From Lycocorax pyrrhopterus obiensis (Eukaryota > Chordata > Aves > Passeriformes > Paradisaeidae), in NCBI GenBank assembly GCA_014706295.1, contig JACSVZ010000004.1, forward strand, positions 62,001-126,000: a stretch of 64,000 nt of DNA, written 5' to 3'. The notes under the pieces are model-generated. The model did not search any database. It saw nothing but the letters and a program-made list of their open reading frames with translations, and was not told the DNA's origin. The stretch's first letter is position 1. The number at the start of each line of letters is the position of its first letter. The translations under genes and the position numbers were made by a program. Positions 1 through 13,300 of the stretch are shown here, piece after piece.

Positions 1-3000
1 GGTTTGCAGAGGATACACTACATAAATGAAGAACACAAGTTCGAACTGAGCCTTTCTACCTAACTCCTCAAAGATCCTTTTCTAAAATTCCAGTTACTTA
101 AAAGCGGTTTACAAAGACTTCAGCAGCAATTCCCAGCTTTAACACGCATTCAGAGAAGCACTTCAGGATGAGTTGTACTGCGCCTACTATTTAAGTCAAT
201 CAAGTTCAAGCTACCAGCACATTTTCTACTTACACCTCCCAAAACCAAATTCTCGTAAACTTCCAAAACAACCATCATTTTAACAGCTGTCTCTAGATAG
301 ATCTAGTAAAACCTAAGTAAAAATTCAGGGATATGCTGTGGCACAGGTGCATATACAACTTAAATAACCTAGAGCACCCTAAAGGTTCCCAGTCATGCAT
401 CCAGACAGTTGTGGCCCTTAGCAAACACACCACAAGAACCCTGCTTCCTTCTCCCAAGCTATTCAGTGTGTCCAAAGTCTGATTTTTATTCTTGCATTAA
501 CTACCATGAACACTGTGAGTAAATTATTCTTTTTTATATCCCCAGCTGTAGCTAAAATAGCTTGTTACAACATTTACTGAGGGCGGACATTTCATAGTCG
601 CCAATATCTAACTGCTTTCTGAAGAAATGACAGTCTCAGCAAGTTATGCAGCATAAAGCACGCCAAGGCCCCAGCTGGCACAAGGATGCATGTTTATTTT
701 TGTGAAGGTTATGGTTTTGGTTTGTGGCTGCATTAAAAAAAAAAAAAAAAACACACAAAAAAAAAGCCAGTTAAAAAACGTAACTTCTTTGCAAAAGACG
801 GTGAACACTTTCCCACACGAGCAGAACCAAAACTGGTAGCAGGCATCCCCAGGCCTCAGTACAGACCTTCTTTAATTCCCAAGTTAAAATTATCACAAGG
901 CTCACTTACAGAACCAGCACAAAGCTGGAGTACGTGGCAGCACGTTGCCACACTGGCTCAGGCACACAGGTTAGGCTGGAACACGGCAGCTGGGAATTCT
1001 GTCCACTGCTCCACATAGGAGAAGCCCCTCGCGCCACAGCATCTGGCTTTTGCACCGAGCACCTGACCAGGCACCTGCAGGGCAGCAAGATAAAAGAGGG
1101 TACTTGTAAACAGAATTTCTCTGGGCACTGGCTCCCTGTGCGGCTCTGACCACTCACTCAGACCTGCCTTCTGCCATCCCTACGTGCTCCACAGCTCCAA
1201 GTCCTTACCCGAACCAGGGAGTCAAGTCAATGTTCCCCTCTCTTTCCACACGTTCACTCTCAAATGCATTTAAAGACATGTCTTGGCATACGCTCAAAAA
1301 TCATCATCCATTAGGAGAAAATATTAAGCAAAGGATTTAGAGGAAGACAAGGCTACAGATCCACAGCCAAGTTAAGAAGGGAATGTCGGCATATGCAGCG
1401 CACATCATGTGCGAAAGCAAAACCAGCAAGGTTTTGGGTTATTTTCATGTCGCAAGTATGTATGTTTCAACAAAGTCAGCATTGAAGAGCCCTGGAGTTA
1501 ATTCCTGGAAAGCACAGATTTGTATTCAGCAAATATAAACTAGAATCCAAAAGCATCATTTTTGATGCAAAAAAAAAAAAGCGCAAAAGAACCCTTTAAA
1601 AGTCAAAAAAGTATCTGGCTATTGTGGGTTTTCTTCTTTTCCTGTACAAGCCACTTGTGAGACCTTGTTTAGAGCACTGTATTTAGTCCTGGGCATCTGG
1701 CCAGATGACATTCACATTCTGGAGCTGGTGGAGAAAAAGAATAGTTTGGGGGTTTTTTTTGAGAAAAGTCCCTCAGGAAAGAGTTGTGTCTGCCTCTAAG
1801 TATGTATACATGAGGCTGGGGAGGTGACTTAACATCTCTCGCCAGAGTCAATCTGCAGTGCTCTGCTGGTTGTAACGGAGCAACGGCAATTTGCAGCAAA
1901 AGATTTGTCCTTTACTTTCTGAATACCACACAAAACGTTCCAGTGCTTTCGGACTTTTCGGAACTCAGAAAGACAACATGTGCAAAGCAGGGCTTTTACT
2001 CTTCAAAGACAAGTTACAGATAAGACATCTTCCAAGAACATTCCTTTACAAGGCTGTCTTGCAAAACCCTGTTCCCAGACTAGGAGGAAAAATGCACTTC
2101 CCTTTTCTCATCCTACCCTCTCGTTATACACGGTGTTCACAGACCAGAATCCTCCCTGGTGCAGCACCATTAGCTGTCTTCTCACACAACACCCAACACA
2201 AATGCGTGCACTAATTCCAAACAGTATATGATGATTACATACCACAAAATACTGTTATTCCTGCCAGAGGACTGGTAGGACTCCAGTAACTTCCTTTTGC
2301 TACTTTCACTCTACCATGGCGAGATCTTCATACTCCTCTCCCATATTCATGCTGATGGCAGAGTTCTTACCAGCTCCAAAGGGAACAGTACAGCATTAAT
2401 GCGCAACAATTTTCAGCTGAGCTAATTGCTTAGATCAGCATTTCCAAAAAAACAGAATGAACCTACTGACAGAATGTGACTGCAGCTCCACAATTTCTTT
2501 TCCTTTATGTATAGTTTCTCTCTGCGGATCCCAAGGCAGAAATACAGCTTTAGGCATCCCACACAATTTTCAATTTTACTTAAAAAAGTAAACAATGAGT
2601 TCTGTATATGCAGGCTTATAAGATCTGCATTAGGCAACCAAAAGTTACAAGGATAAAACCAAGCTCTTCGGCCTGATTCAGCATTCGTAACAGCATAAAT
2701 TCAGAAGCAACTCCCCTGACGTCAATAAAGCATAAAACTTACTGTCAACAGAGGAGAACTAGGCCCACCCTCTTTTGACTAAAGAATGATCCTCACAAAG
2801 AATGGACTTCACAAGCATGAGAGAACCTGGGAATGCTATGCTACATTACCATGCTTTTTTGTTTTGCCTGAAAACTTCAGGCAGCAACCCTCAGCTGAAA
2901 CAGGCAGCTGTGAACACTTCCATGCCGAGACTCTTGCCCTGCCTGCTCGGGCAGAGAGCAGCAGCGTGCACTTTACGCACACTTTTGCCAGCAGCACAAC

Positions 3001-5749
3001 ACCCGAATGAGAAAAGGACCTGCGCTTCCACACTGCACAGATCTCTGTCTCTGTCTTGCCAATCACATCACCAGCTGAGACAGGGGATGCTTTTTGGGGC
3101 AGAATGTCCTCCAGCACAGAGGCAGCCACGGACTGCTGTGATGCCTGGCAGGTCCTTCACCACCTTTCATTTCTGTGGCAGCCTTGTGGAACAAGGCGGC
3201 AGAGAAAGGGCTGTATGTGTTTGTCGTGGTCCATCTACAAAAAGGTCCTCAAAGCCAAATTAACGCAGACTGGGTTATAGCACAGCATGTCTCCCCTGCC
3301 AGGTAAGGCTCACACAGGGTCCAGACCAAAAGCAGGATCAGACCACTTACACACTTCGGACTCTACAGCCAAGAATGCGAAGCAGCGGCAGCTGCCCTTC
3401 CACAAACAAACCCTGTCATGGCTCACAGCAGCTGACACAAAAAAATTCCGTGCCCCTGCCAGCTCTTCCTCCTTGTCCTGCTCCAGCTGCAAATGCTCAG
3501 GACTCCTGAACATGTATGGTAAGGTGAACCAGAGCACCTCAGCACTGGGTAACTGCAGGTGGTAAAATATCAGGTACCAATAATGTCCACAGTAGTCCTA
3601 CTCTGGATCACAAGCACCATAAATGCTAAGGAGCAGACGTGACCTCTTTTCTAGCCGCCAGTAATGTGCTCCATGAGAAGACGTGGGATAAGAGTATTGC
3701 ATTAAGTGTCTTGATGTAGCATTTTAAGTATCAGGAATAAATTATTTTCAGTGTTCTGAACTAAGATTAGACCCTCATATCCATCCAATTCATACTACAA
3801 CACCTCTGTGTTTTGCTACACAATGATTCAATTTAACACAGGGTACCAAATATTCAGTTACACTTCCAACCCCTCTCCTGATAGGAATTACCAATTGAAT
3901 GATAAAGTGACCCAAACAAAACAAATGGTAACTGGCACACCTGACTCTACTTAGCATTCTCTCCACAGCAACTCTTCATTAAGGAACTTTAGAGGGTTTT
4001 TTGAGACACATCCTGATAAATCTCCAGTTGCATATTAGAGGTACGTAAAGCCTCTTACTCTCTTACTCTTAAACCTCTTACTCTTGAGATCTGTACGGTA
4101 TGCCAAGTATTTATTACAGCCACAGGCAAGTCCTGCACAACCACAGAGCCTGCAATACATTTGATCACAGAACCAGTTTTCTGTATGTCGCTCCACTAAT
4201 GTTCGAAGTCACCATGTCTGCAAGTTAAGAGCACAATTTTGCTGTTGACTCCCTTTCTCCTCCTGACACAGAGCCTCTTAGTGATCCTAGAGGGCCAATG
4301 AACTGTGGCCGTGGTTTAGCGAGGTATTAAGAAAAGAACTGAGTCCGTATCTACTTGATACAGTACTCCATCAATCCCCTGCTGCTGATGGGAGATGAAT
4401 TACCTCACTTATCACTGCAATGTGACAGCCACATTATTCTCGTACATAACAGCAGCTCTCTAACTGCTACAGTAACAGCACTGTTCTCCTCTTTTTTAAA
4501 GCAGTAGGTCCCTTCTGAAAAAAATTCAGTCACCCTACTGTTCATTCAGTCTCTCAGTAACTACTGCTTGAACTAGCTTTAAAAACAACGCAAGAACGCC
4601 CTGACGGCTAAGTAGAAGAGCTAGTCTTCTTCTACATCGAGAGCAACAGGAGCCACCTCTCCTGGTCCTGTCAGCCACACACCAGAACACCTGGCCAGCT
4701 GTCCACTCACCAAATGCCTCAGCAAGGGTGGAAGGAGGGGACACTGGAGCAGAGTTTCACACAGACAGCACAACCACTCTCCTAGAGGTGGAGTGAGAGA
4801 CACTGAGCTGGCTGGGAGCGCCACAGGGTGACAGAGTGATCTACCACAGTCACCCACGAGAGCCCCCCAACACACCGTATCCAGCTGTGCCAGCACCACT
4901 GGCTGCCAACAGACCCTTGGCCAGCACAGCCTCATCCCACTTCCTCCTGCTGACCTAATTAAATAGTCGAGCCCCAAGTAAGCAACTGGTATTTTCTGAG
5001 CTAAACAGAACTAAAGCTAATGAACCTTAATACAGATCTGGCCTGAGGAAAGTCGAGGGCTTGGTTCCATGGCTATACCGGCATACTTTTACCACAACAA
5101 AACACAGAATTACTCACGGAACCAGCGCAGACACGGCTGAATCGAAGACAGAGCTGCTGTGGAGCAGCAGAGTCACGGCTGTTGAGTCTTTGCCTTTCTG
5201 AGCACTGCCCCATCGGCCTTCCAGCTCCCACCTAACACACACAGACACACCTCCGCAGGTACCATCAACTCCACTCACCCGACCAGTCCCTCAGCTGTTA
5301 CCCCAAGCTATCCTCTGAGGGAGAAAGGGCTCCGGCCAGCACTGTCCTGTTAACCCCCGGGGCTTCTGCGGTCACGCAAACACCTGGTGGAAATTCTGCT
5401 CTGCTCACTCCTCATCAGCTCAGCTGGGCTGGCAAAGGCACATAAAGACGTTCCTTACTTAATAGCGCTTAAAGGGTTACACTTTGGGAAATCAGCAAAT
5501 AAAACAAACGAGAGGTGAGTATCCTGAAAAGATGAGAAGACGAGTTCACAGAGGAAACGACACCGTCTGCTTTTCTACATCTACCAGATCACACCTGCGT
5601 GATCTAAAAGAACCTTTTGCCGTAATACTTCCACGGAAATATTGCAGAAGAGGACGCAGCAAGACATACACTGCATCCCCGCCGTTCAGGCCCCAGGAGC
5701 CCCTGTTCCAGCCAGCGAAGGGAGCGGATGCTCGGACTGAGGGCTCCTC
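1..5749. other. Unassigned; probable first intron of the neighbouring gene
   Basis: No coding exon could be matched to a known family on either strand, and the expected RIN2 first coding exon (RGSFFKLIDTIASEIGEL) was not found. It contains A-rich runs near 735-770 and 1570-1580, the possible CR1 relic at 1638-1760 and a CTCTTA-rich patch at 4050-4085. A minus-strand first intron is plausible if the CpG island fires leftward. Confidence 0.4.
1638..1760 (+). mobile_element. Possible CR1 relic
   Basis: The plus strand encodes YKPLVRPCLEHCI, stop, SWA, which resembles the CR1 ORF2 segment LVRPHLEYCVQFWAP. The surrounding sequence has decayed too far to extend the match. Confidence 0.45.
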
Positions 5750-6177
5750 GTGGAGCAGGGGCTGGACTCCTGACCACGGCGTGCGCTGCCAGGGCAGTGC
5801 CAGGGCCGGGGCCGCGCTACGGGCTCGCACCGCACCGCGCTCCCGTCGCGAGTCCGTGACACCGGAGGGGACTGGGAGGTGGCGGGACGGACACCAGCAG
5901 GGTCCCCAGCCCGGGGCCCGCGGGGACCGAACCGATCCGGTCGCCCTTGGCGGGTAAAGGGGCCGAAGCTGAGAGCACCGGCTGCGACCGAGGCGGGGAC
6001 AACGCTGCCCCGCGGCACCGGCGGCCGCCGAGGCTCGGCTGGGCCCGGCCCGCCCGCGGCGCTTTCGCGGGGGCGGTTTCGATCGGGCCCCGCGAGCCCC
6101 ACGGACGGCCGCGACCCCCGCACCGCCCAGCGCCAGCCCGCCCCTCCCTCGCCTCGCCTCGCGTCGCTTCGCCTCAC

Positions 6178-6305
6178 CTCGCCTCCCGCGCGTCGGCGGC
6201 AGCGCCGGGCAGCGCAGTCGGAGCCGCCCCGGCCGGCCGGGCCGGGCGGAGGCGCGGGGAGGGGCCGGCTCCGCGCCGCCGCTCCGCTGCCCCCGGGGCC
6301 GCCGC
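6178..6305 (-). other. Candidate non-coding first exon, minus strand
   Basis: On the minus strand a good donor GAG|GTGAGG ends a possible exon at 6178, about 130 nt downstream of the NRF1 site. The right edge (transcription start) is a guess. No matching acceptor or coding exon was identified further along. If this belongs to RIN2, its coding exons lie beyond position 1. Confidence 0.35.
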
Positions 6306-6306
6306 C

Positions 6307-6318
6307 TGCGCATGCGCC
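6307..6318. promoter_or_regulatory. NRF1-type palindromic site
   Basis: TGCGCATGCGCC matches the NRF1 recognition palindrome (core GCGCATGCGC at 6308-6317). The site is typical of CpG-island promoters, usually close to the transcription start. Confidence 0.65.
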
Positions 6319-7313
6319 ACTGGCGGGCCGCGCGCCGCGCCCCGCCCCCGGCCGGGCCGGGCAGAGCCCGTGAGGGCACCGGGAACGCGGCGGGCTCCGA
6401 GCCGGGCGGGCTCCGCGCCTCAGCGCACCGTCACCTGCTCGGGGGCCGGGGTGGCCTCACAGACATCCCCACGTCACCAGGACCCGCGCGATGGGCGCAG
6501 TTCTCCGACTTGGGCCAACGAAGTGGTTAAGATCATTCTCAGCATCGATGCCGTTTGGCTGTACATTTTCCACGGCTCGTTCCAGGATGTATTTCAGTGC
6601 AAGTTATTTCAATAACAAAACAATGAGAGCAACACTTCCCTTCCATTCTGGCAGCTGCCAGCAGTGCCCATTAAGAACGCCAGTGACCACAGTGAGGAGC
6701 AGCTGACGTGTCAAGCCTGGTTACAAACGCGTTCAAAGACACGCCGCAGCGGCAAAATCTGCTTAAAGGGGGTATAAGCAATTCCAAAATCGAGACCATT
6801 AAACTGAAAGGTGGATTCTTACCTAGCTTTTAGAAGGCAGGATGAAGGAATGCTGTCTCACGTCCAAGAAGGTGATATTTGTATTACTCCACGGCTTCCA
6901 TGAAAGTTCCCGTTTATCCTCAGGCCTAAGACCCCTGGCTTAGCCCCGCTGAGCAGCTCCTGTTGCTGCAGCTTCCACGCAATCTACAGCTGCCTTTTGA
7001 CAGAGGTGTGAAACTTGTCCGGCGTGAGCTGGAGCAATCCTGCTTGCCAGCTGTGGCAGCAGTGGTGACTTCTACAAGGTGCGTCCAGGGCCTCTGACAA
7101 TGGCTCCACCTGCATGAATACCACACAGACCTTGGACATTAAAATGCATTTATCACAAGCTATACCGTGACTGACTTTTCAGTCCAATGGGAGCTGCTGG
7201 TGTTTATTCAGGAGCCTATAAGATGGAACTGAAGTCCAGTTTTGCGGTGCCTGGTTTGGCAGAGCCATCAGAGCCCTTGGCTACCCTTACTGAGAGAGGG
7301 GAAGACACCACTA

Positions 7314-7329
7314 CCCCCCCCCCCCCCCC
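7314..7329 (+). repeat. C16 homopolymer
   Basis: Sixteen consecutive C, followed after TT by CCCC. The length is likely to be polymorphic or misassembled. Confidence 0.9.
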
Positions 7330-10300
7330 TTCCCCTGCCGCCCAAACATTTGGGAGCAGTGAGGTGAACTGCCAGCCACAGATGAAAACAAGAGCAGAAA
7401 AGGCAGTAAACAAGAGGCAGGTTAGGACATAGCCAGAACTGAGCTCTAAGGACTGGAAAAAAATCACTGGAAAAGCCTTTGCCTGGTACAGCCTTTGAAG
7501 AATCTGAGATATGGCATCAAGTTTCATGGCTTGTGTTTCTTATTTATCCCTGACTGAGACCCCTCCCCTCAATCCAGCTGTGAGATGGGCTTGGCATGGT
7601 TTTCTGTACATACAGTAAGCCTGCAGAACAGCAGTTTTTTCCAAGCTCTGAACAGCCGGGCTGTATTTCTCATCATACGGGTGTGGGTCAGAGACCAACA
7701 CGTAGGCAGAAGGATTCAAGGTGGGATGCCCCTGAGCACCTGACTAGCCCGGACAAGACTGGCATACAGTCTTCCCCAAGCTGCTGCTCCGCTGTGTTAT
7801 AAACCATGGAGAGGTGAGGGAAGTTTTCTCGTGGAATGTGGATTTGACTGGGCCAAGGCAGTATGTACTTTAGCTATAAAAATCACATCCCGAGTACAAA
7901 GCGTGTTACTGGGATGGATCTCCAGTGTCCTGAGTAGATACCACGGGGATAGAATACAGACTTGCTTATCTCTTGTCACACCGTGGCAGCTGCAGCAAGG
8001 AGCAGAAACTGTTAATTCCTTTGGCTGGCTTCTCTCACAGTAGCCAAGATTCCAGCGTCAAGACACTTTCCTCTTGCACTGGCTCCTGCCCTAGACGTCT
8101 GTCACGCTGCTGTGAGCTCTGCAGGAGTGAGAAGAGAAACTGCAGCACAGGAAAAGACAGAGGAGTCGCTTGGATCTCGCTCCTGTGATCTGAACACATT
8201 GCTGCTGCACCACAGGAACAACTGTGCCATCTCCCAGCCATGGAGGTGCGCCCACCCCCGCCTCCACAACCAGGTCATGTCCACCAATGGCTTCAGAGTG
8301 ACCTTTTCTCACCTGAAAACATGATGTGTGTTTCATTTTATAGCATGTGACAGTGATTGCTTCAGTACATTCCAAATCTTACCCTTGGCAGCATTATGTG
8401 TATTACACTTTTCGGCTTCAAGCTGGATTTCTTGTTCTGATTTGCACTCAGCTGTTCCTTGTAGCAAGGGAGGAGGGAGATGGGAATCAAACTGCATGCA
8501 GGAGGCACAGCAAAAACTGCTTGAGAGCAAAACAGACCGAGATGTTTTGTTTAGTTTTCCTAATTACTTTTTCATACAGTGATCAGAGGGAACATCATTA
8601 CACACATGCAAAGGAAATAAACCACCAAAAACCCCCGCTAGCCAACCAGTGAACAAAACCCCACAGAACTGAGCCAACTAGTTTTTCTGCAAGACTAGTT
8701 TTTTGTAGCTAGGCTAGAACTGGGATCCTGAGTTGCTCCGTGCTCTGTTCTGTTGCCCCGCAATGTACAGTGAGGCAGAATCTCTCCTTGTTCCACCTCC
8801 TCCCTTTCTCTCAGCCTTGTCCCATGAAGGTAGATCTGGCCAGCAGCTTTCCAACACTCCCTCGCATTAATACGGATCTCCGTGGTGGGGTTCTGGTGAG
8901 AGAGCTGACAACAGCTAAGCTTCCTGACCAGCCAGGAAACGAAAAAGTGGAAAAGCTGCGTAACTGCATTTCCAGCTCAGCAGCACTTACTTTTTAGTTT
9001 CCCTCTTAATTTCAACAACTTTTTTGACAACAGTATTCACACAAAATGTGCATTCATACAGGGATGTGCAAACACTTGGACATCTCAGCTCCCAAAGAAG
9101 GTGTGCAGCAGAAGCCCAAGTTTCTCAGAAAGCCCCTGCAGAGTCAGAGCGACACAGGAACACCACACACATCCTGCCCTCTTTGTGTAAGGAAGGTGTG
9201 AGGGCCATGGCATCTTATCCATCTCCTCACCAGCAGCCTCACTAGCTCAGGGAGCAAGAAGGGAGGTGCAGTAACGAGCCTCCAGCTGCCAATGAAAGCT
9301 CATTCCAGCTGTGTATCTGCCAAAAGCTATTCCTTTCTCTACAGTCCGAGCCAAAGTAACATGGCAGTAGTGATGAGATCCCTGTCAAGGGAGATGATGA
9401 CTGCCAAACACTAGCTGTGAGTAATTCTCAGGAACTTGGGGATGATCAGAGCCATCTTCTGATCCCACTGCTGAACATGTATCTTTTTTTTAGGTGGCAC
9501 TGTGTGGGTAGGAGAAAAGCAGTGATAGGACCTGTGTTTGGGTAAGGACGTCCTCAGCCCACCTGAGTTCAGCATTGCTGATTGATGTCTCTCACCCAGC
9601 ACTGAAGCACAGCAACTTGAGCTGATCCAAGCTTGCACTTGGAAGTACCAGCTACCGAGGAAACCAGCCTCTGCCTTCATTATGGTGGATGGAGTCCTGG
9701 CAAAAACCAGCATGCTCTCATCACCTTCAAAAAAACCAGGCTGAAATTTCCAGTCTTTCTCTCACAGCTGTCTTAACTTGCAGGAAAGTAATGATTGTGA
9801 TTCATCCTTTTATCTTTACACTGAAGAGGGAAAAAGACAGTGTTTGTAGCCTGGCTTTAAAATAGTTTTCTAAATAAAGTCATCTGTGCTCCAGATCTCC
9901 AGCTACAATGAGGAGTGACATACACCATACCAATTTATGGAACAACAGGTCATTATGGAGAACTGTGATGAACCCACTTCAGCATCATATTTTAACAGTG
10001 CACTGTTTAACTAGACCCTACAAAAATTTAATTGCCAATGTAATTTATGCTTCTTCATTAATACTTTAAACATCTAACCCTTCCCCAGACTTGGAGTGCC
10101 CACAGGCAGTGCTGTTCTAAGGCAGCAGCAGGCATTTGCTTTATTACCTCTTGGCAGCCAAACCAGACCACGATGAACCTGGAGGAGATTCAGGCCCCCT
10201 CTGTGCTCAGATAGCAACAAGAATTCCATTATTCCAGGGAAGGGGAAAGAATTCCTGCAGCTACATTGGAAGCTCTTGTGTTTATTAGTGAAAGTGCTAA

Positions 10301-13300
10301 CATTTCCCAGTATGCTTTCAAGTTGTAGTCAAGTATTTAGCCTTCGGTTTGGAGTGCCTTGTAAAAACAACGAAGCCATACAAGACCAGTAACTTGAGGA
10401 TGATCGGCTGCAAAATGTAACTCTCACAGAGGCAGGCAGAAGCTGGCTGGTCTAGAACCTGGTGTGCAGCCTTGGGAGTTTGAAGAATGTCCTGAGATCG
10501 GTTCGAGAGCTAAAGCACTTGCTATTCTCTACTGGGGAGCAAATTCCTTTATATAGAACAAAGTCCATTGCAGAGGCAAACGATATTTGTCTAAAGTGCC
10601 ACTAAATATTGCTACCATTCCCTAGAAAGGCCAAGCATCACGAATTCAAATGGCAGGAAGCAAGAAGAAGAGATGGTACATAAAAAATGAACCCGGACCA
10701 CGAGTCCAGTAAGTCACTACTGCCACAGACCTCCGCCCAACCCAGCAGATTGTTACCTTGTAATTGGTACTTCAGCCTGGAGAGAGCTGCATGGGCCAGG
10801 AGTGAGGACAAAGCTGTGACGGGGCCAGGTTCGTGGGGTGTGTGTTCAGCTAACGCACACCAGGACTCTACAGGCAGCTTGGTTTGAAAGGAGAGCCTCA
10901 ACAACACAGTAAGTAGCTTTGAGTGAGGATGACAAGATCTAGCCAGTTAGGTTTAATATTTTAATCTACTGCCCAAGTGTACTGCAGCTCTAATCGCAGC
11001 CATGGCAGATTCCTTGAGTAGCTGAAGATTAGAGAGACCATCCATAATTCCTGCTGTGCTGCATGGACGAAAGCTACCAAGAGGATTTAAGGAGGAAATA
11101 AGGTATATCCAAAAATTCATTATGTTCCAGTTGAGACAAAACAATCCATTAATATCTGACACTGAGCATAGTCCAGAAAACTGGAAGCAGATATTGAAAA
11201 TGAGCAAATTTCAACAGGCCTAATGCAGATGTGATGGACCAGTTATAAATATTCAATCCAGGAAGCTCTGTCACTAAGGATGGATAGCATTCCTGTTGGT
11301 AACTGTAAGGCTCTATGCCCTAGATGGCATTGCTCTGCAACATTAGAAAACACACTTCTAAAATCCAAGCTCTCCTTGCAGTCAGCACAAAAGAATTTCA
11401 GGCAGGACAAGTGTTGATTTAAGTTCACGCACAAAGCAGAGTTCTCTTTTTAAAATGTTACTCGTTTGAGACGTTTGCACGGCAGCTGATACATTAATTA
11501 TGCCACTTTTCCTTTTCCCCAGTTATTCTTTAAAGGCTCACTTGTAATATCTTCTTGTGTGCACAGTCTGAAGTGGTTTCACTGCACCTGCTCTCTCCAG
11601 GCTGTGGTATTCAATTGTTTTTGTTTATTCTGTGCTACTCTTCTCTAGCGATTTGCTTGGCACTGTAAAGAGAGCGCCCTTTGTTCCCCACAGCCAGAGG
11701 CCGAAGATCAGCCTCCTCCTCCTCCTCTCTGAATGCTGCAGCCTGCTCGCGGCAGCTGGACGGGAAGTGGGCACATGCTCAGCTGTGCCCAGAGGGCTGA
11801 TCACCATTGCAGCAGGGAGGAAAACCACGCAAAACCAACGTACCTGCAGCTCATCCCAAGTCCCGTGTCTCCACACTGCTCTCCCAAGGCACGGCCACAC
11901 ACTGCCTCTGCTTCAGCTTTCCAGCAAGCACAGTGTGCTGGGAGTACCCGAGTGCATCCACCTCCCAGCGCCAGAGACTGGGAGCTGCACTTGAGGAGCT
12001 GTGCAGCCCAGCAGCTGCCCGGTTTTAGGCAGCAGAACAATTTTTTACTTTGGCACTAGAAGCTCTAACGATGAAGCCCTTGTTTCCCAGGTTGTGGTTA
12101 GCCTGTCTAGGATGTCCATGTCCTAGCATGCCCGTGCAAGGATGGGGAGAAGCCTCAGGTGGGAAGTCTCACCTGGAGCGGGGAGGTGTGCCCGAGAGCT
12201 GTACGGAAATGCCTCGGCCTTCCTGCAGCGCAAACCCCCGTTGCTTTGGGATGCCAAGCAGCCCCACGTCCTGCCCAGCATGCACACGCTCTTTCTGTGG
12301 GAATAAACAGGTCAAAATCAAGTGGGCACAGCCTGGAGGGAGATTTTTATCTGCAATTTACAGGGAACAGATCTCTTTTCTCTGCAAGTATTATTTCAAA
12401 GCAAATAACTTCTGGAGTGGCAAAGACACAAGTCAGGCTTCTGTAAAGCAAGCTAGAAGTGACCTCCAAAGGGGAAAAAACCCAGGATTTGTGCTCTAGT
12501 TTTACATATTTAAGACGCTCACGTGGGAGAGGAGGCTTAGTTTCCTTTTAACCAGTTTGTACTTTTGCTCCGATCCTTCAATTTTTTCGTTCTGCACTAA
12601 GAATTCACATCTTTGCTTAGTCAGGGTTTGTGATGGTTGAAGAATAACTGTGAAGGCAACACAGAAACAAGCTTCTGCAAAAGCAAAAGTGAATACATGA
12701 ATACGAATACACATTCATCCATGTCCACTCCAGTGAAAGCAATGATGGCTTGTCTTCACACTCTGATTTTCCTAATTTTAATGGAAGTGGTTAGAAATTC
12801 AGTTACTTGCCTGATCTCTGAAAACTAATTTCTAACTTTCCAGGCTGTAAGCTACATAAAAATTTTCTAAAGTGAAGCAATCACAAGGCAGAATCAAAAA
12901 ATACGCATATTTGGCATATCCTCGTGGCAGGAGGTAGGAAGTGAGAGTATCTTCAGAGTCCAACAGCCAACTGGAGCTGCACCAAATTGTGACAAGAAGC
13001 AAGATTATCTTTGAACCAGAAAACCAGTCATTGGGAAGTATCTACAGAGATGGAGCATCTGTATGGATTCCAACATATGCTTTGGGTTGCAAGCACACAG
13101 AGATGGAAAGCAAACAATCACACCAATGGAAAATATTTTCAAGACAACTGCTGGGCTGGCACTGATCAAAGACATTTCCTGCACTAACGTCAAAAGCTGC
13201 ACCTCATCCCCTGCCCTGTGCTCGTGGACAGAGGCGTAGGATCAGCATGTGTTCCTTTTCTGCACCGCAGGACTCTTCTGTACCTGGAATGAGCTGTGGA

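Larger units (their letters stand above)
5750..6490. promoter_or_regulatory. CpG island, promoter of an unidentified gene (RIN2 likely)
   Basis: A sharply bounded block of very high GC and dense CpG, unlike the AT-richer sequence on both sides. It contains an NRF1 palindrome at 6307-6318, a GC box at 6340-6348 and many GGGCGG/CCGCCC-like elements. It has no TATA box that I could see. Such islands mark constitutive promoters in vertebrates. It lies about 18 kb past the SLC24A3 stop. In mammals RIN2 follows SLC24A3 on the same strand, so a RIN2 promoter firing toward low coordinates is the best guess (inference). Long open frames on both strands here reflect GC content. Confidence 0.75.

Noticed and set aside
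5546..6615. Long Arg/Ala/Pro/Gly-rich frames on both strands
   Set aside because: CpG-island composition removes stop codons. No domain or family resemblance is visible, and the frames overlap the promoter-like sites.
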